A stretch of DNA of 64,000 nucleotides from Oleiphilus messinensis (GCF_002162375.1 NZ_CP021425.1:2043501-2107500); one strand, 5' to 3'; shown: positions 18,064-28,464, counted from the first letter of the stretch. Program-made: numbers and translations. The notes: generated by a model not told the origin, from the letters alone.

Positions 18064-19374
18064 TTGTTTGATCGTCCTGATTCAGGTGAGCGGGCTGTCC
18101 TCGTTCATCTGGATTTTCATCGTGATTCAGAAAAAGAAGACCCGCAGGAATTCAAAGAGCTCGTTGTTTCCGCTGGCGTCGAACCCGTGGACTTTGTGAC
18201 AGGCGTCCGGGATCAGCCGAGTCCCCGCTACTTTATTGGTACCGGTAAGCTTGACGAGTTAAAGTCTGTTGTGGAAGCCCATGAAGCCGAGCTGGTTCTT
18301 TTTAATCATTCGTTATCCCCCAGCCAGGAACGAAACCTGGAGAAAGAGCTAAAATGCCGGGTAATTGATCGAACTGGATTGATCCTCGATATTTTTGCTC
18401 AGCGAGCACGTACCCATGAGGGTAAGCTTCAGGTCGAATTAGCCCAGTTAGAGCATTTGTCGACTCGATTAATTCGAGGTTGGACGCACCTGGAGCGGCA
18501 AAAAGGGGGGATTGGCCTGCGTGGTCCAGGCGAAACCCAATTGGAAACTGACCGTCGCTTACTTCGTGCGCGAATTAAGGCGATCAATGCCAGGTTGGAG
18601 CGTGTTAGAAAGCAGCGAGAGCAGGGGCGCCGTTCCCGTAAGCGCGCAGAGATTCCATCAGTATCGTTGGTGGGTTATACCAATGCGGGTAAATCCACGC
18701 TGTTTAACAAGATCACAGATGCGGCGGTTTATGCCGCTGATCAGCTCTTTGCGACCCTCGATCCCACCTTGCGCAGAATTGAAATGGATAACGTTGGTCC
18801 TGCAGTGTTGGCAGACACGGTCGGTTTTATTCGCCATTTGCCGCATAAACTTGTTGATGCATTTCGGGCTACGCTTGAAGAAACGGTTAATGCCGATCTA
18901 TTGTTACATGTGATTGATTGTGCTGATGAAGATCGGTTTGACAATATTGAGCAGGTTGAGTCTGTATTGTCGGAAATTGGCGCGGCAGATATTCCAACCC
19001 TCAAGGTCTACAACAAAACAGATTTGTTGGAAAGCCCGCAATGTAGAATAGATCGGGATGAAGATGGTGTGCCCGAAAGGGTCTGGGTTTCGGCGGTAAC
19101 AGGGCAGGGTGTTGATCTTTTGTTTCAGGCGATGGGCGAGCTGCTCGGAGCCGAATATTTTGAAAATATACTCGCGCTCACACCCGCTCAAGGTCGACTT
19201 AGGGCTCGACTGTTTGAGCTGAATGCGGTTCGTAGGGAGCATTATGATGATCAAGGAAACTGCAATCTGGATGTGAAGCTTCAGAGGCGTGACTGGAATC
19301 AATTGTTGCGGCAACTGGAAATCAGTGAAGATCAATTGTCCATGGTTGGCCCGGTTGTACATGACAGGGTCTAG
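18064..19374 (+). CDS. hflX: Ribosome-splitting GTPase HflX
   Basis: HflX binds stalled 70S or 50S ribosomes and separates subunits, notably after heat stress. The 436-residue product has the HflX N-terminal domain (SPRYFIGTGKLDEL), a coiled coil (about 165-195) and a GTPase domain with GYTNAGKST at about 204, DTVGFIRHLP (G3) and NKTD (G4). The start is a TTG at 18064 with GAGGAG upstream; no ATG fits. It follows hfq by 29 bases. HflX is unrelated in fold to HflK and HflC despite the shared name and operon. Confidence 0.95.
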   Translation: MFDRPDSGERAVLVHLDFHRDSEKEDPQEFKELVVSAGVEPVDFVTGVRDQPSPRYFIGTGKLDELKSVVEAHEAELVLFNHSLSPSQERNLEKELKCRVIDRTGLILDIFAQRARTHEGKLQVELAQLEHLSTRLIRGWTHLERQKGGIGLRGPGETQLETDRRLLRARIKAINARLERVRKQREQGRRSRKRAEIPSVSLVGYTNAGKSTLFNKITDAAVYAADQLFATLDPTLRRIEMDNVGPAVLADTVGFIRHLPHKLVDAFRATLEETVNADLLLHVIDCADEDRFDNIEQVESVLSEIGAADIPTLKVYNKTDLLESPQCRIDRDEDGVPERVWVSAVTGQGVDLLFQAMGELLGAEYFENILALTPAQGRLRARLFELNAVRREHYDDQGNCNLDVKLQRRDWNQLLRQLEISEDQLSMVGPVVHDRV

Positions 19375-19497
19375 TGGTTGAAAAAATCCAGCTAATCTGG
19401 AATTCGGCTTGCCCGAACGTAAGAAGATCAATAATATTGTCCCGGTTAAAGTGATTCCCCCGGAGAGCGATGTCTTCTTGCGTTACAGTTAAGGGGG

Positions 19498-19522
19498 GCC
19501 CAAATCGGAATTCCGTTTGGGC
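19498..19522. other. Inverted repeat between hflX and hflK
   Basis: GCCCAAA (19498-19504) pairs with TTTGGGC (19516-19522), with an inner CGG-AATT-CCG and one bulged base. A short T-run lies ten bases downstream, too far for a standard terminator. It may be an attenuator or processing hairpin in the 202-base gap. Confidence 0.45.
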
Positions 19523-19576
19523 GACTATTAGATTTTTGACCTGACGTTTCATACTGAACAAATAATGGAGAATCAT

Positions 19577-20761
19577 ATGGCCTGGAATGAACCGGGTGGC
19601 AACCGAAATGATCAAGACCCTTGGGGGGGTGGAAATCGTGGTGGAGACCAAGGTCCACCCGACATTGATGAGGCTTTGAAAAAAGGAATGGAGAAGCTGA
19701 ATTCGCTGTTTGGCGGCGGGCGGGGCAGTAACAGCTCCAGAAGTAATGGCTCTGGTGGCGGTGGTGCAGCCGCTGGTGGTATCTTTGTTTTGTTGCTGCT
19801 GGTTTTCGTTATCGTGGCCGTGTTTCAGTCTGTATACACTGTCAATGAGCGTGAACGGGCTGTTGTTCTAAGATTCGGTAAGTACAGCGATACGATTGGT
19901 CCTGGTCTGCAGTTCAAAATTCCATTTATTGATAAAGTTCAGATGGTTGACGTTACTCGAGTTCGGTCCGCGAATTCTCAGGGGCATATGTTGACCGAAG
20001 ACGAGAACATTGTTGAGGTGGTCCTCCAGGTGCAATATGTGGTGAGTGACCCCCGAGCGTTTGTGCTTGATATCCGTGATGCCGAGCGCACCCTGGATTA
20101 TGCAATAGACAGCGCATTGCGCCATGAAGTCGGCAGCTCTGAATTGAATCAAGTGCTGACTGAAGGTCGATCTGCTCTGGCGATTCGAGTTCAGGAGCGT
20201 CTCCAGCAATTCCTGGTTAACTACAAATCAGGCTTATCAGTAAGTAAGGTTAACATCGAAGATACTTACGCACCGAAAGAAGTTCAGGCCGCATTCCGGG
20301 ATGTTCAAAGTGCGATCGAGGATGAGCAGCGCGAGATCAACCAGGCTGAACAGTACAAGAATAAAATTGTACCGGAGGCTCGAGGGGGGGCTCAACGTAT
20401 ACTCGAAGAAGCCAGTGCGTATAAAGAAGAGGTTATTGCAAAGGCTGAAGGTGAAACAACTCGTTTCCTGAAGTTGCTGGCCGTTTACGAAGATGCGCCG
20501 GAAGTGACACGTGAACGTATGTATATCGACACGCTGCAAAAAGTGATGAGTAAAGCCAGTAAGGTTGTTGTTGATGTTCAGGGCGGTAACAACATGATGT
20601 ATCTGCCTTTGGACAAGCTGCTGGAAAGAGCACCTGCCAGTCTGAATGTACCTTCGTTTAGATCGGATGCATCCTCGGTTGATATCCAGGCTCTAGCCGA
20701 CAGAGTTCTGGAAGAGTTGCGAAGCAGACCTACAACCACAACCAGCAGAAGGGGGCGATAA
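19577..20761 (+). CDS. hflK: HflK subunit of the FtsH-modulating HflKC complex
   Basis: HflK is an inner-membrane SPFH/prohibitin-family protein that forms a cage with HflC around the FtsH protease. The start at 19577 (MAWNEPGGN) has GGAG six bases upstream and matches the family; an ATG at 19565 would add four residues. The 394-residue product has a Gly/Asn/Ser-rich N-terminus (about 1-65), one membrane helix (about 66-88), an SPFH domain (about 90-260) and a long coiled coil. A variable tail ends the protein. hflC follows two bases after its stop. Confidence 0.95.
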   Translation: MAWNEPGGNRNDQDPWGGGNRGGDQGPPDIDEALKKGMEKLNSLFGGGRGSNSSRSNGSGGGGAAAGGIFVLLLLVFVIVAVFQSVYTVNERERAVVLRFGKYSDTIGPGLQFKIPFIDKVQMVDVTRVRSANSQGHMLTEDENIVEVVLQVQYVVSDPRAFVLDIRDAERTLDYAIDSALRHEVGSSELNQVLTEGRSALAIRVQERLQQFLVNYKSGLSVSKVNIEDTYAPKEVQAAFRDVQSAIEDEQREINQAEQYKNKIVPEARGGAQRILEEASAYKEEVIAKAEGETTRFLKLLAVYEDAPEVTRERMYIDTLQKVMSKASKVVVDVQGGNNMMYLPLDKLLERAPASLNVPSFRSDASSVDIQALADRVLEELRSRPTTTTSRRGR

Positions 20762-20763
20762 AT

Positions 20764-21642
20764 ATGGGTAATAAATCATTAGTAATTGCTGTTTTGGGCT
20801 TGGTTGGTTTTTGGATTGTCAGTTCCTGCCTGTTTATTGTAAACGAGCCAGAGCGTGCTGTACTGCTGCGTTTTGGTAAGTTGCACCACGCCAATATTGA
20901 TCCCGGCTTGCATTTCAAGCTGCCCGTTGGCATTGATGAGGTCAGAAAGTTTGACACGCGGGTTCTGGCACTGGATTCAACGCCTCGGGAGTACCTGACA
21001 GTTGAGCAAAAGCCGCTGGTAGTTGATTCTTATGCAACATGGCGAATTGTAGATGTAGCGAAGTTCTATACCTCTACCTCGGGAGATGAAAGCCGCGCTG
21101 CGCGCCTGTTGTCTTCTCGAATAGATAACGGTTTGCGAGATCAGTTTGGTGTTAGAACAATGCATGAAGTGATTTCGGGTCAACGAGATGAACTCATGCA
21201 TGAGATTACCGAAATTATTGATCAGTTTACCCGCAGTGAGTTTGGGATTGAGGTTCTGGATATTCGGGTTAAGGCGATTGACTTACCTACGGACGTAAGT
21301 ACGGATGTGTTCCGAAGAATGCGAACTGCCCGGGAAAAAATTGCTCAGGACCATCGCTCGAAAGGTAAGGAACTTGCGGAAGGTATCCGCGCTGATGCAG
21401 ATCGCCAACAAACGATAATTGAAGCGCAAGCCTACAAAGAGTCTGAGCGCATTCGTGGTGAAGGTGATGAGATAGCTGCAAAAATTTACGCAGATGCATA
21501 CAGCAGGAACCCCGAGTTTTATGCTTTTCACCGAAGTCTTAAAGCCTATGAAGAAACGTTTTCCTCCAAGGCGGACTTGATGGTGATTGATCCGGAAAGT
21601 GAATTTTTCCGGTATTTAAAGCATCGCTCACTAAATCAATGA
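20764..21642 (+). CDS. hflC: HflC subunit of the FtsH-modulating HflKC complex
   Basis: This is the partner of HflK. The 292-residue product has an N-terminal signal anchor (about 5-24), the SPFH domain beginning VNEPERAVLLRFGKL, and a coiled-coil C-terminal half (AREKIAQDHRSKGKE onwards). Length and order agree with E. coli HflC (334), with a shorter central region. It is tightly coupled to hflK and is followed by a strong terminator, so it ends this transcription unit. Confidence 0.95.
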   Translation: MGNKSLVIAVLGLVGFWIVSSCLFIVNEPERAVLLRFGKLHHANIDPGLHFKLPVGIDEVRKFDTRVLALDSTPREYLTVEQKPLVVDSYATWRIVDVAKFYTSTSGDESRAARLLSSRIDNGLRDQFGVRTMHEVISGQRDELMHEITEIIDQFTRSEFGIEVLDIRVKAIDLPTDVSTDVFRRMRTAREKIAQDHRSKGKELAEGIRADADRQQTIIEAQAYKESERIRGEGDEIAAKIYADAYSRNPEFYAFHRSLKAYEETFSSKADLMVIDPESEFFRYLKHRSLNQ

Positions 21643-21717
21643 GCTAGTGGTATTGCCTTGGTACACAGGCTTCGTTCTTGAGTGTGAAGTTTGAATGCAC
21701 CGGGGAGCACTGCTAAC

Positions 21718-21763
21718 AAAACCGGAAATCTGATATAGACTAATTCAGATTTTCGGTTTTTTT
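21718..21763 (+). terminator. Intrinsic terminator after hflC
   Basis: AAAACCGGAAATCTGA (21718-21733) pairs, with one mismatch, with TCAGATTTTCGGTTTT (21745-21760) across an 11-base loop, and a T-run follows. It separates the hflKC transcript from the DUF2065-hisZ-purA group. Confidence 0.85.
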
Positions 21764-21812
21764 GTGTGCCATAAAGAGGTAAAATCAGCCGCGCGCGAAA
21801 CAGGTCTGAAAA

Positions 21813-22007
21813 ATGAGCGAAATGTGGCAGGATTTAGCAGTAGCATTTAGTTTAATGCTGGTTATTGAAGGCATCATTCCTTTTTTATACCCGAATCGCT
21901 GGAAGAATATGGTGCGCGCCCTTTCCCAGATTGATACGCTGACCATGCGTATTATTGGTCTGGTTAGTATGGTAGTGGGGGTTGGGTTACTGTATTGGGT
22001 GAGGTAA
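21813..22007 (+). CDS. DUF2065 small membrane protein
   Basis: The 64-residue product has two hydrophobic helices (about 5-25 and 42-62) joined by a short basic loop with the conserved FLYPNRWKNMVRAL pattern. It belongs to the DUF2065 family, regularly found between hflC and hisZ or purA in gammaproteobacteria. No function is known. The position beside HflKC suggests an inner-membrane role, by context only. Confidence 0.85.
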   Translation: MSEMWQDLAVAFSLMLVIEGIIPFLYPNRWKNMVRALSQIDTLTMRIIGLVSMVVGVGLLYWVR

Positions 22008-22100
22008 CCGATTTTCAACCCGGGAAATAAGACTGGCCGCCGTTTCAATGGTGCGAACAAACGGTGGTTCATTGAGAACTTAATCTGTTCAGGATAGTAA

Positions 22101-23273
22101 ATGACTTTGTTTGATAGATGGCTGTTACCGGACGGGGTAGAAGAGCTACTACCTCCTCAAGCCTGGGCAGCAGAAACACTTCGACGCCGCTTGCTTGATG
22201 TTTATCGCAATTGGGGATACGAGCTAATCACACCGCCATTGATTGAATACCTTGAATCACTTCTCACAGGTACAGGCAATGATCTCGATTTACAGACTTT
22301 TAAAGTTACGGATCAATTAACCGGAAGACTTATGGGCGTGCGTGCGGATATTACACCCCAAGCCGCGCGAATTGACGCCAGGTGCTGGAAGTCAGATGCT
22401 GTTAATCGTTTTTGTTATGCGGACAGCGTATTGCACGCGTTGCCTGAAAACCAGATAACAGGTAGAAGTCCATTACAGATTGGTTGTGAATTATTTGGCA
22501 GTGAATCTGAGTTGGCTGATGTGGAAGTGATCCGCTTGATGGTGGAAACCGTCAGAACTGCCAAAATTGGCGTGCCACATTTAAACCTGTCTCATGTTGG
22601 TATCTATCAAGGGCTACTGGCACAAGCAAATGTGAGCCACGCTGTTGAGCGGCTTCTGATTGATGCTTTGCAAAGGAAATCTGTGCCTGACTTGGAACGG
22701 TTGACCGAGACCCACATTGCCGATACTGAATTGGCCAAAATGCTTCATGCACTTCCGACTCTTGTGGGGAATGCCTCAATCCTGGAGCAAGCGCAGTCCT
22801 TATTGCATAATGCGGGCGCAAGCGTACTGGAAGCAATTGAGAGTCTGTCCAGCATTGCCGAACAGCTGAGTGAATTTTTCCCGGATGTGGTCATGAGTTT
22901 TGATCTGTGCGAGCTGCGAGGTTACAACTATCATACCGGATTGGTCTTTGCTGTGTTTGTACCGGGGTATGGTAAAGCAGTCGCGAAGGGCGGGCGCTAT
23001 GATGCGGTTGGTCGTGAGTTTGGAAGAGCGAGATCAGCCACCGGGTTTAGTGCGGACTTAAAAACGCTGGTCACGCGGACTGAGCTGGAAAGTCGGCGCT
23101 CCGGGATTTTTGCTCCCCTTGATTCTTGCAAGGACTTGCTGGAAACGATTGGTAAACTCAGGGAAACGGAAAAGATCGTACAGGCCTTAAGTTCGGATGA
23201 TGATCCTGTTGGTCTGGGGTGTGACCGCAAGCTTGTTAAGCAAAATGGACAATGGCTTGTAGAAAACCTGTAG
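22101..23273 (+). CDS. hisZ: ATP phosphoribosyltransferase regulatory subunit HisZ
   Basis: HisZ is a catalytically dead paralogue of histidyl-tRNA synthetase that activates the short form of HisG in the first step of histidine synthesis. The 390-residue product has class II motif regions (PPLIEYLESLL, MGVRADITPQAARI, AKGGRYDAVGREFG) but lacks a C-terminal anticodon-binding domain. That separates it from HisS. A short-form HisG elsewhere in the genome is implied. CAGGA precedes the ATG. Confidence 0.93.
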   Translation: MTLFDRWLLPDGVEELLPPQAWAAETLRRRLLDVYRNWGYELITPPLIEYLESLLTGTGNDLDLQTFKVTDQLTGRLMGVRADITPQAARIDARCWKSDAVNRFCYADSVLHALPENQITGRSPLQIGCELFGSESELADVEVIRLMVETVRTAKIGVPHLNLSHVGIYQGLLAQANVSHAVERLLIDALQRKSVPDLERLTETHIADTELAKMLHALPTLVGNASILEQAQSLLHNAGASVLEAIESLSSIAEQLSEFFPDVVMSFDLCELRGYNYHTGLVFAVFVPGYGKAVAKGGRYDAVGREFGRARSATGFSADLKTLVTRTELESRRSGIFAPLDSCKDLLETIGKLRETEKIVQALSSDDDPVGLGCDRKLVKQNGQWLVENL

Positions 23274-23339
23274 CAATGCTGCGGGGATTGAACTTATTTT
23301 CGTGTAACGCGAACTCATATTGAATCTGATCAAAGCTGA

Positions 23340-24641
<1,302 letters not shown>

Positions 24642-24652
24642 AAGCTAAAAGG

Positions 24653-24699
24653 ATGGCGCTAAGGTTTGTATGTAAATGCCACCTTCAGCGCCATTTTTT
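24653..24699. terminator. Bidirectional terminator between purA and cmoB
   Basis: ATGGCGCTAAGGT (24653-24665) pairs with ACCTTCAGCGCCAT (24681-24694) with one bulge, followed by T6 on the plus strand. It serves the convergent purA and cmoB ends. Confidence 0.85.
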
Positions 24700-25693
24700 A
24701 AGAGGCGCGTTTGGTGGCCACAAAAGTTGCTCTCAATGGGGCTGGATAACCTTCGATAGTGCGTTTGGAATCGTTGGGGTCGAGGAAGTCTGACAAGGAT
24801 TGAAACGTCATCCAAGGCGTTGCACGTTGTTCATTCAGGCTGGTTTGGTTCAAGTCAACACATTTAATGTCTGTGAAGCCAACACGCTCCAGCCAGGTGG
24901 AGAGTGTTGGACAGCTCGGTAAAAACCATACATTTCGCATCATGGCATAGCGGTCTGCAGGCATCAGGCTATAACCGTCCGGCCCATCTACGACCAGGGT
25001 TTCAAGGACAAGCTCACCCCCTGCTTTTAGTGCGCCCTTCAATTCGTATAAATGATCTATCGGTGAGCGGCGGTGGTAGAGTACGCCCATAGAGAATACA
25101 GAATCGAAAGCCTCCAGATTTTCCGGTATCTCCTCCATTTTGAAGGGCAGATAGTCGACGGGTAATGTCATCCCGGCATACCGTTTCACTGCGAGAAATT
25201 GCATCAGAAACAGCGTGCTGGGATCGATACCGATAACACGCTTCGCCCCCGCACCCAGCATGCGCCAGCAGTGGTACCCCGAGCCACAACCGACATCCAG
25301 AATCAATCTGTCTTTAAGGTTTGATAAATGCGGGTGAACTCGATCCCATTTCCAATCTGAGCGCCATTCCGTGTCGATTTCCGTGCCGAAAAACTCAAAT
25401 GGCCCTTTGCGCCAGGGCATTAATGATTTTAGCCCGTCTGTCAGACGCTTTTGCTCTTCGTTGGTTAGTGGGTCTCCACTCGCCAGGCGAATGGCATTGT
25501 GATTAAAATCAACAGAGACTTGCTTCAGGTCTGGCAGGTTAGCCAGTGCGGAAATCCATTCATCCATTTTGCCGTGTGGAGCTGCAATCAGTTTATCGTT
25601 CAACATTTCACGCAGTTGTGGTGACCAGTTTTCCAAACGACTGTGTTCTACATATTCGATCAGGTTGTCATAAACTTCTTCGAGATTAAACAT
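24698..25693 (-). CDS. cmoB: tRNA U34 carboxymethyltransferase CmoB
   Basis: CmoB transfers the carboxymethyl group from carboxy-S-adenosylmethionine to 5-hydroxyuridine at position 34, making cmo5U that expands wobble decoding. The 331-residue product has the family start (YDNLIEYVEHSRLENWSPQL), the SAM-type site DVGCGSGYHCWRML and the motif FSMGVLYHRRSPIDHL. Length matches E. coli (323). It lies eight bases downstream of cmoA on the same strand, so the two are co-expressed. Confidence 0.96.
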   Translation of the reverse strand: MFNLEEVYDNLIEYVEHSRLENWSPQLREMLNDKLIAAPHGKMDEWISALANLPDLKQVSVDFNHNAIRLASGDPLTNEEQKRLTDGLKSLMPWRKGPFEFFGTEIDTEWRSDWKWDRVHPHLSNLKDRLILDVGCGSGYHCWRMLGAGAKRVIGIDPSTLFLMQFLAVKRYAGMTLPVDYLPFKMEEIPENLEAFDSVFSMGVLYHRRSPIDHLYELKGALKAGGELVLETLVVDGPDGYSLMPADRYAMMRNVWFLPSCPTLSTWLERVGFTDIKCVDLNQTSLNEQRATPWMTFQSLSDFLDPNDSKRTIEGYPAPLRATFVATKRAS

Positions 25694-25701
25694 GGGCTAG
25701 G

Positions 25702-26448
25702 TTATTTAACAGCAATGAGTGATATAAAGTTAAAGCACTGATACCAGGTGTGAATTGCACTGAACCCGGCATTCGTAAGACGGGTTTGATGGTCACTAAG
25801 TGTCTCTGGGATCAATACGTTTTCGATGGCAGAGCGTTTTTGGCTGATCTCCAAATCACTGTATCCATTCGCTCGCTTGAAGTCTTCATGCAGTGAGGTG
25901 AGCGCTGCCTGTGTAGTACTCTGTTCGGATCGTACTTTTTCGGAAAGTACCAATACTCCACCTGGTACCATTGATTTATTGAGTCTGGCCAAGAGCTGGC
26001 TGCGCTTCTCAAGCGGGATAAACTGCAATGTAAAGTTCAACACGATGACTGAGGCTTTTTCGTACTGAACGTTATCAATATCCTGACATACCAGTTCAAC
26101 CGGAGTTGGCGCGTTATCCAGTTCGATATAGTGATTGCATTTTTCCAGCATGGCTTCGGAATTATCGATAGCGATGATCTTTGCATCGGGATGTTGCTTC
26201 AGGCCGTGGCGAACAGCCAGTGTAGAGGCGCCGAGAGAACAGCCCAGATCATAAGCAACCGTATTGACTTGATAGTACCGATGGGCAATCAGTTCAAGCA
26301 TGGGAATTATCGTGGTATAGCCGGGCACCGAGCGGCGTATCATATCCGGGAAAACGCGAGCGACAGACTCGTCGAAGGCAAAATCGGGTACTGGGCCTAG
26401 AGCTTTTGCGTACAAATCATCGCGTTTTGGCGAGGTGTCTTCACTCAT
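25702..26448 (-). CDS. cmoA: Carboxy-S-adenosylmethionine synthase CmoA
   Basis: CmoA converts SAM and prephenate into carboxy-SAM, the donor used by CmoB. The start at 26448 (MSEDTSPKRDDLY) has GGAG seven bases upstream and gives 248 residues, close to E. coli; a TTG nine codons earlier is less likely. The Rossmann motif AYDLGCSLGASTLAV and VVLNFTLQFIPLEKR are characteristic. It is the first gene of the cmoA-cmoB pair. Confidence 0.95.
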   Translation of the reverse strand: MSEDTSPKRDDLYAKALGPVPDFAFDESVARVFPDMIRRSVPGYTTIIPMLELIAHRYYQVNTVAYDLGCSLGASTLAVRHGLKQHPDAKIIAIDNSEAMLEKCNHYIELDNAPTPVELVCQDIDNVQYEKASVIVLNFTLQFIPLEKRSQLLARLNKSMVPGGVLVLSEKVRSEQSTTQAALTSLHEDFKRANGYSDLEISQKRSAIENVLIPETLSDHQTRLTNAGFSAIHTWYQCFNFISLIAVK

Positions 26449-26478
26449 CCGCATACTCCACTGTTGTGTATTCAAGCA

Positions 26479-26808
26479 TTATTGACCGGTGGTGCATTTT
26501 ATGCCCCGGTTTTTGTAGTCTACGATCAGAGCCCGCATCTGCGGATCTGTGTCCGAAACCACGACGATGAAGCCTTCTTTACAGATTGCCGTTTGCACAG
26601 AAGGCTTCGTTGAAAGGCGGTGGCTGTCACCTTGTTGCAGAAATATGGCTTTGTATTCTGCTATCACTACATCCTCTTTATTGTCGGTATGCCTGATTTT
26701 TCCAGTCATCTCAAGTGATACGACGGTAACGATAATGGTGACTATTATGGTAATCACGATTGCAATCGGTTGAATACCTGTATCTTCTACATCGGGCCGT
26801 TCTTGCAT
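26479..26808 (-). CDS. Small single-pass membrane protein of unknown function
   Basis: I do not recognise this gene. The 109-residue product has an acidic N-terminus, one strongly hydrophobic Ile/Val/Thr-rich helix (about 14-34) and a charged C-terminal domain of some 70 residues with two cysteines (near AICKEGF and the C-terminal IKCTTGQ). The start at 26808 has AACAGGAA at good spacing; an ATG at 26817 abuts the ribosome site. It lies between cmoA and the srkA-like gene on the same strand, about 30 and 76 bases away. Confidence 0.55.
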   Translation of the reverse strand: MQERPDVEDTGIQPIAIVITIIVTIIVTVVSLEMTGKIRHTDNKEDVVIAEYKAIFLQQGDSHRLSTKPSVQTAICKEGFIVVVSDTDPQMRALIVDYKNRGIKCTTGQ

Positions 26809-26884
26809 AGTTTTCATTCCTGTTATTCGTCCTGAGATTCAGTCGTGCATCTGTAGATTGATTACTTTGGCGTTTGGAATTTAA

Positions 26885-27886
26885 TCAGTAAAGTGAAATA
26901 GGTTGTTCATCCAAAGCTGCCTCTTGCTCCCGTAGTTCAAGAATATGATCCGACCAGAACCTTCCTCCAGCGAACCATGGGAAATGTTTGGGAAATGCTG
27001 GATCATCCCAGCGCTTGGCGAGCCATGCCGCATAGCGAATAATTCGAAATGAGCGCAGGCTTTCGATCAGTACGGTTTGCCGCGTATCAAATTCGCTGAA
27101 TTCTTCATAGCCCTCGACCAGCTCGCTGAATTGGCGTCGTTGTTCATCCTTTTCACCGGATAAAAACAACCATAAATCCTGGATGGCTGGACCATTGAAT
27201 GAGTCATCAAAGTCGACAAAAAATGGGATATCTTCGCGCACCAGGATATTCCCGACATGACAGTCACCATGCAGCCGGAGAGCGGGAAACTGCCACTCAG
27301 ATGCAATACTCGCGACCTTGTCCAGGATTTGACCGGTTGATTTCTCATAGGGTAATCTCAATTCCGGGGGTAAAAAATCACTGCGTAGAATTGCCGTTCG
27401 TGCACTTTCGATCTCGGCCGCCATATCAAGGGAAAGTCGGTGCTCAAATGTTTTTATGCTTCCGCAGGCGTGAATTCTTGCGATATAACGACCGAGTTGA
27501 ATAAGGTTGTCCAGGTCTCCCAAGTCCGGTGCTCTGCCCGTTCTTCTGGGGTAAACAGCCATGACAAAGGGGCCAGAGGCAAAAAGCGTTTGGCCCGCGA
27601 TTGTCATCGGGGGGACAGCGGGTATCTCAAGTTCGGCCAATTCCTGGGTAAATTGATGTTCTTCCAGAATTTGCGCGTCGCTCCACCGGTTTGGGCGATA
27701 GAATTTAACGATAACCGGGTCACTGTCCTCCAGGCCCACCTGGAAAACGCGGTTCTCATAGCTGTTCAGTGTGATTATGCGTGCATCTGTTAAAAAGCCG
27801 AGAGATTCAACGGCATCCAATACGGCATCCGGCGTTAATTGCTCGAATGGGTGGCCTGACTCCGGTGTTAGAATCTGATCGGTCAT
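26885..27886 (-). CDS. srkA: Stress response kinase A (YihE/SrkA family)
   Basis: SrkA is a Ser/Thr kinase of the APH/choline-kinase fold that protects against stress-induced death in E. coli. From the ATG at 27886, with GGAG six bases upstream, it is 333 residues. Motifs are LNSYENRVFQVGLED, VIVKFYRPNRWSD (ATP-binding lysine), the catalytic loop LRLHGDCHVGNIL and the metal-binding VDFDDSFNGP. In E. coli the gene is followed by dsbA; here it is followed by an unknown membrane-protein gene and cmoA. Confidence 0.93.
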   Translation of the reverse strand: MTDQILTPESGHPFEQLTPDAVLDAVESLGFLTDARIITLNSYENRVFQVGLEDSDPVIVKFYRPNRWSDAQILEEHQFTQELAELEIPAVPPMTIAGQTLFASGPFVMAVYPRRTGRAPDLGDLDNLIQLGRYIARIHACGSIKTFEHRLSLDMAAEIESARTAILRSDFLPPELRLPYEKSTGQILDKVASIASEWQFPALRLHGDCHVGNILVREDIPFFVDFDDSFNGPAIQDLWLFLSGEKDEQRRQFSELVEGYEEFSEFDTRQTVLIESLRSFRIIRYAAWLAKRWDDPAFPKHFPWFAGGRFWSDHILELREQEAALDEQPISLY

Positions 27887-28012
27887 GTTGTGCTCCAGGA
27901 ACTTCGGGTCGAATCCGCGGCATAGTACCACATTTAGTTTCAGTCTTTGGCAGATTTAGTGCTTGTTGTCATGCTGCGTAGCTGTGCTCAGAGCAGATGA
28001 CTTAAGTTGCGC

Positions 28013-28018
28013 TATAAT
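28013..28018 (+). promoter_or_regulatory. Candidate -10 box upstream of the DoxX gene
   Basis: A consensus TATAAT at 28013-28018 lies 51 bases before the ATG at 28069 in the gap between two divergent genes. No convincing -35 was found at the right distance. Confidence 0.35.
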
Positions 28019-28068
28019 CTTGGCCATAACCCTTTGATTATAACCTCATAGCGAGTCCAGATTTAATT

Positions 28069-28464
28069 ATGCAACACACATGGATGGAAAACTTGGCGCT
28101 GTTAATCGGTCGAATTTTTATGGCATGTCTCTTTTTTCTGGCAGGCCTTGGTAAGTTATATAATTACGAGGGGACTCAGATTTATATGGAGATTATGTCA
28201 GTACCCGGCTCGTTGTTACCCTTTGTGTTGATTTTGGAGTTGGCAGGGGCTCTCGCAATTGCGCTCGGGATTTTTGTGCGTCCGATTGCTCTGGTTCTGG
28301 CAGTTTTTTGTGTTTTAGCCGCAATTTTCTTCCATTTCGACTTTTCGCAGAGAATTGAGTTTTCAATGTTTATGAAAAACCTGGGATTGGCGGGGGGGTT
28401 ACTGTTCTTGTTTGCGACCGGGCCCGGAAACTGGCGTTTGCTGAACCGGGAACTGAAACCTTGA
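28069..28464 (+). CDS. DoxX family membrane protein
   Basis: The 131-residue product has four hydrophobic helices (about 8-26, 44-62, 67-90 and 104-122). It shows the DoxX/SURF4-like pattern GRIFMACLFFLAGLGKLYNY near the start and a Phe-rich centre. DoxX proteins are small inner-membrane proteins, often linked to redox or thiol stress, with no settled biochemical role. The last 66 bases overlap in antisense the end of the convergent EamA transporter gene. Confidence 0.85.
   Translation: MQHTWMENLALLIGRIFMACLFFLAGLGKLYNYEGTQIYMEIMSVPGSLLPFVLILELAGALAIALGIFVRPIALVLAVFCVLAAIFFHFDFSQRIEFSMFMKNLGLAGGLLFLFATGPGNWRLLNRELKP

Noticed and set aside
22101-23273. Histidyl-tRNA synthetase HisS
   Set aside because: The anticodon-binding C-terminal domain is missing, and the position before purA is typical of HisZ.
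26449-26475. TTG start of cmoA at 26475
   Set aside because: The ATG at 26448 has GGAG at proper spacing and gives the normal family N-terminus.
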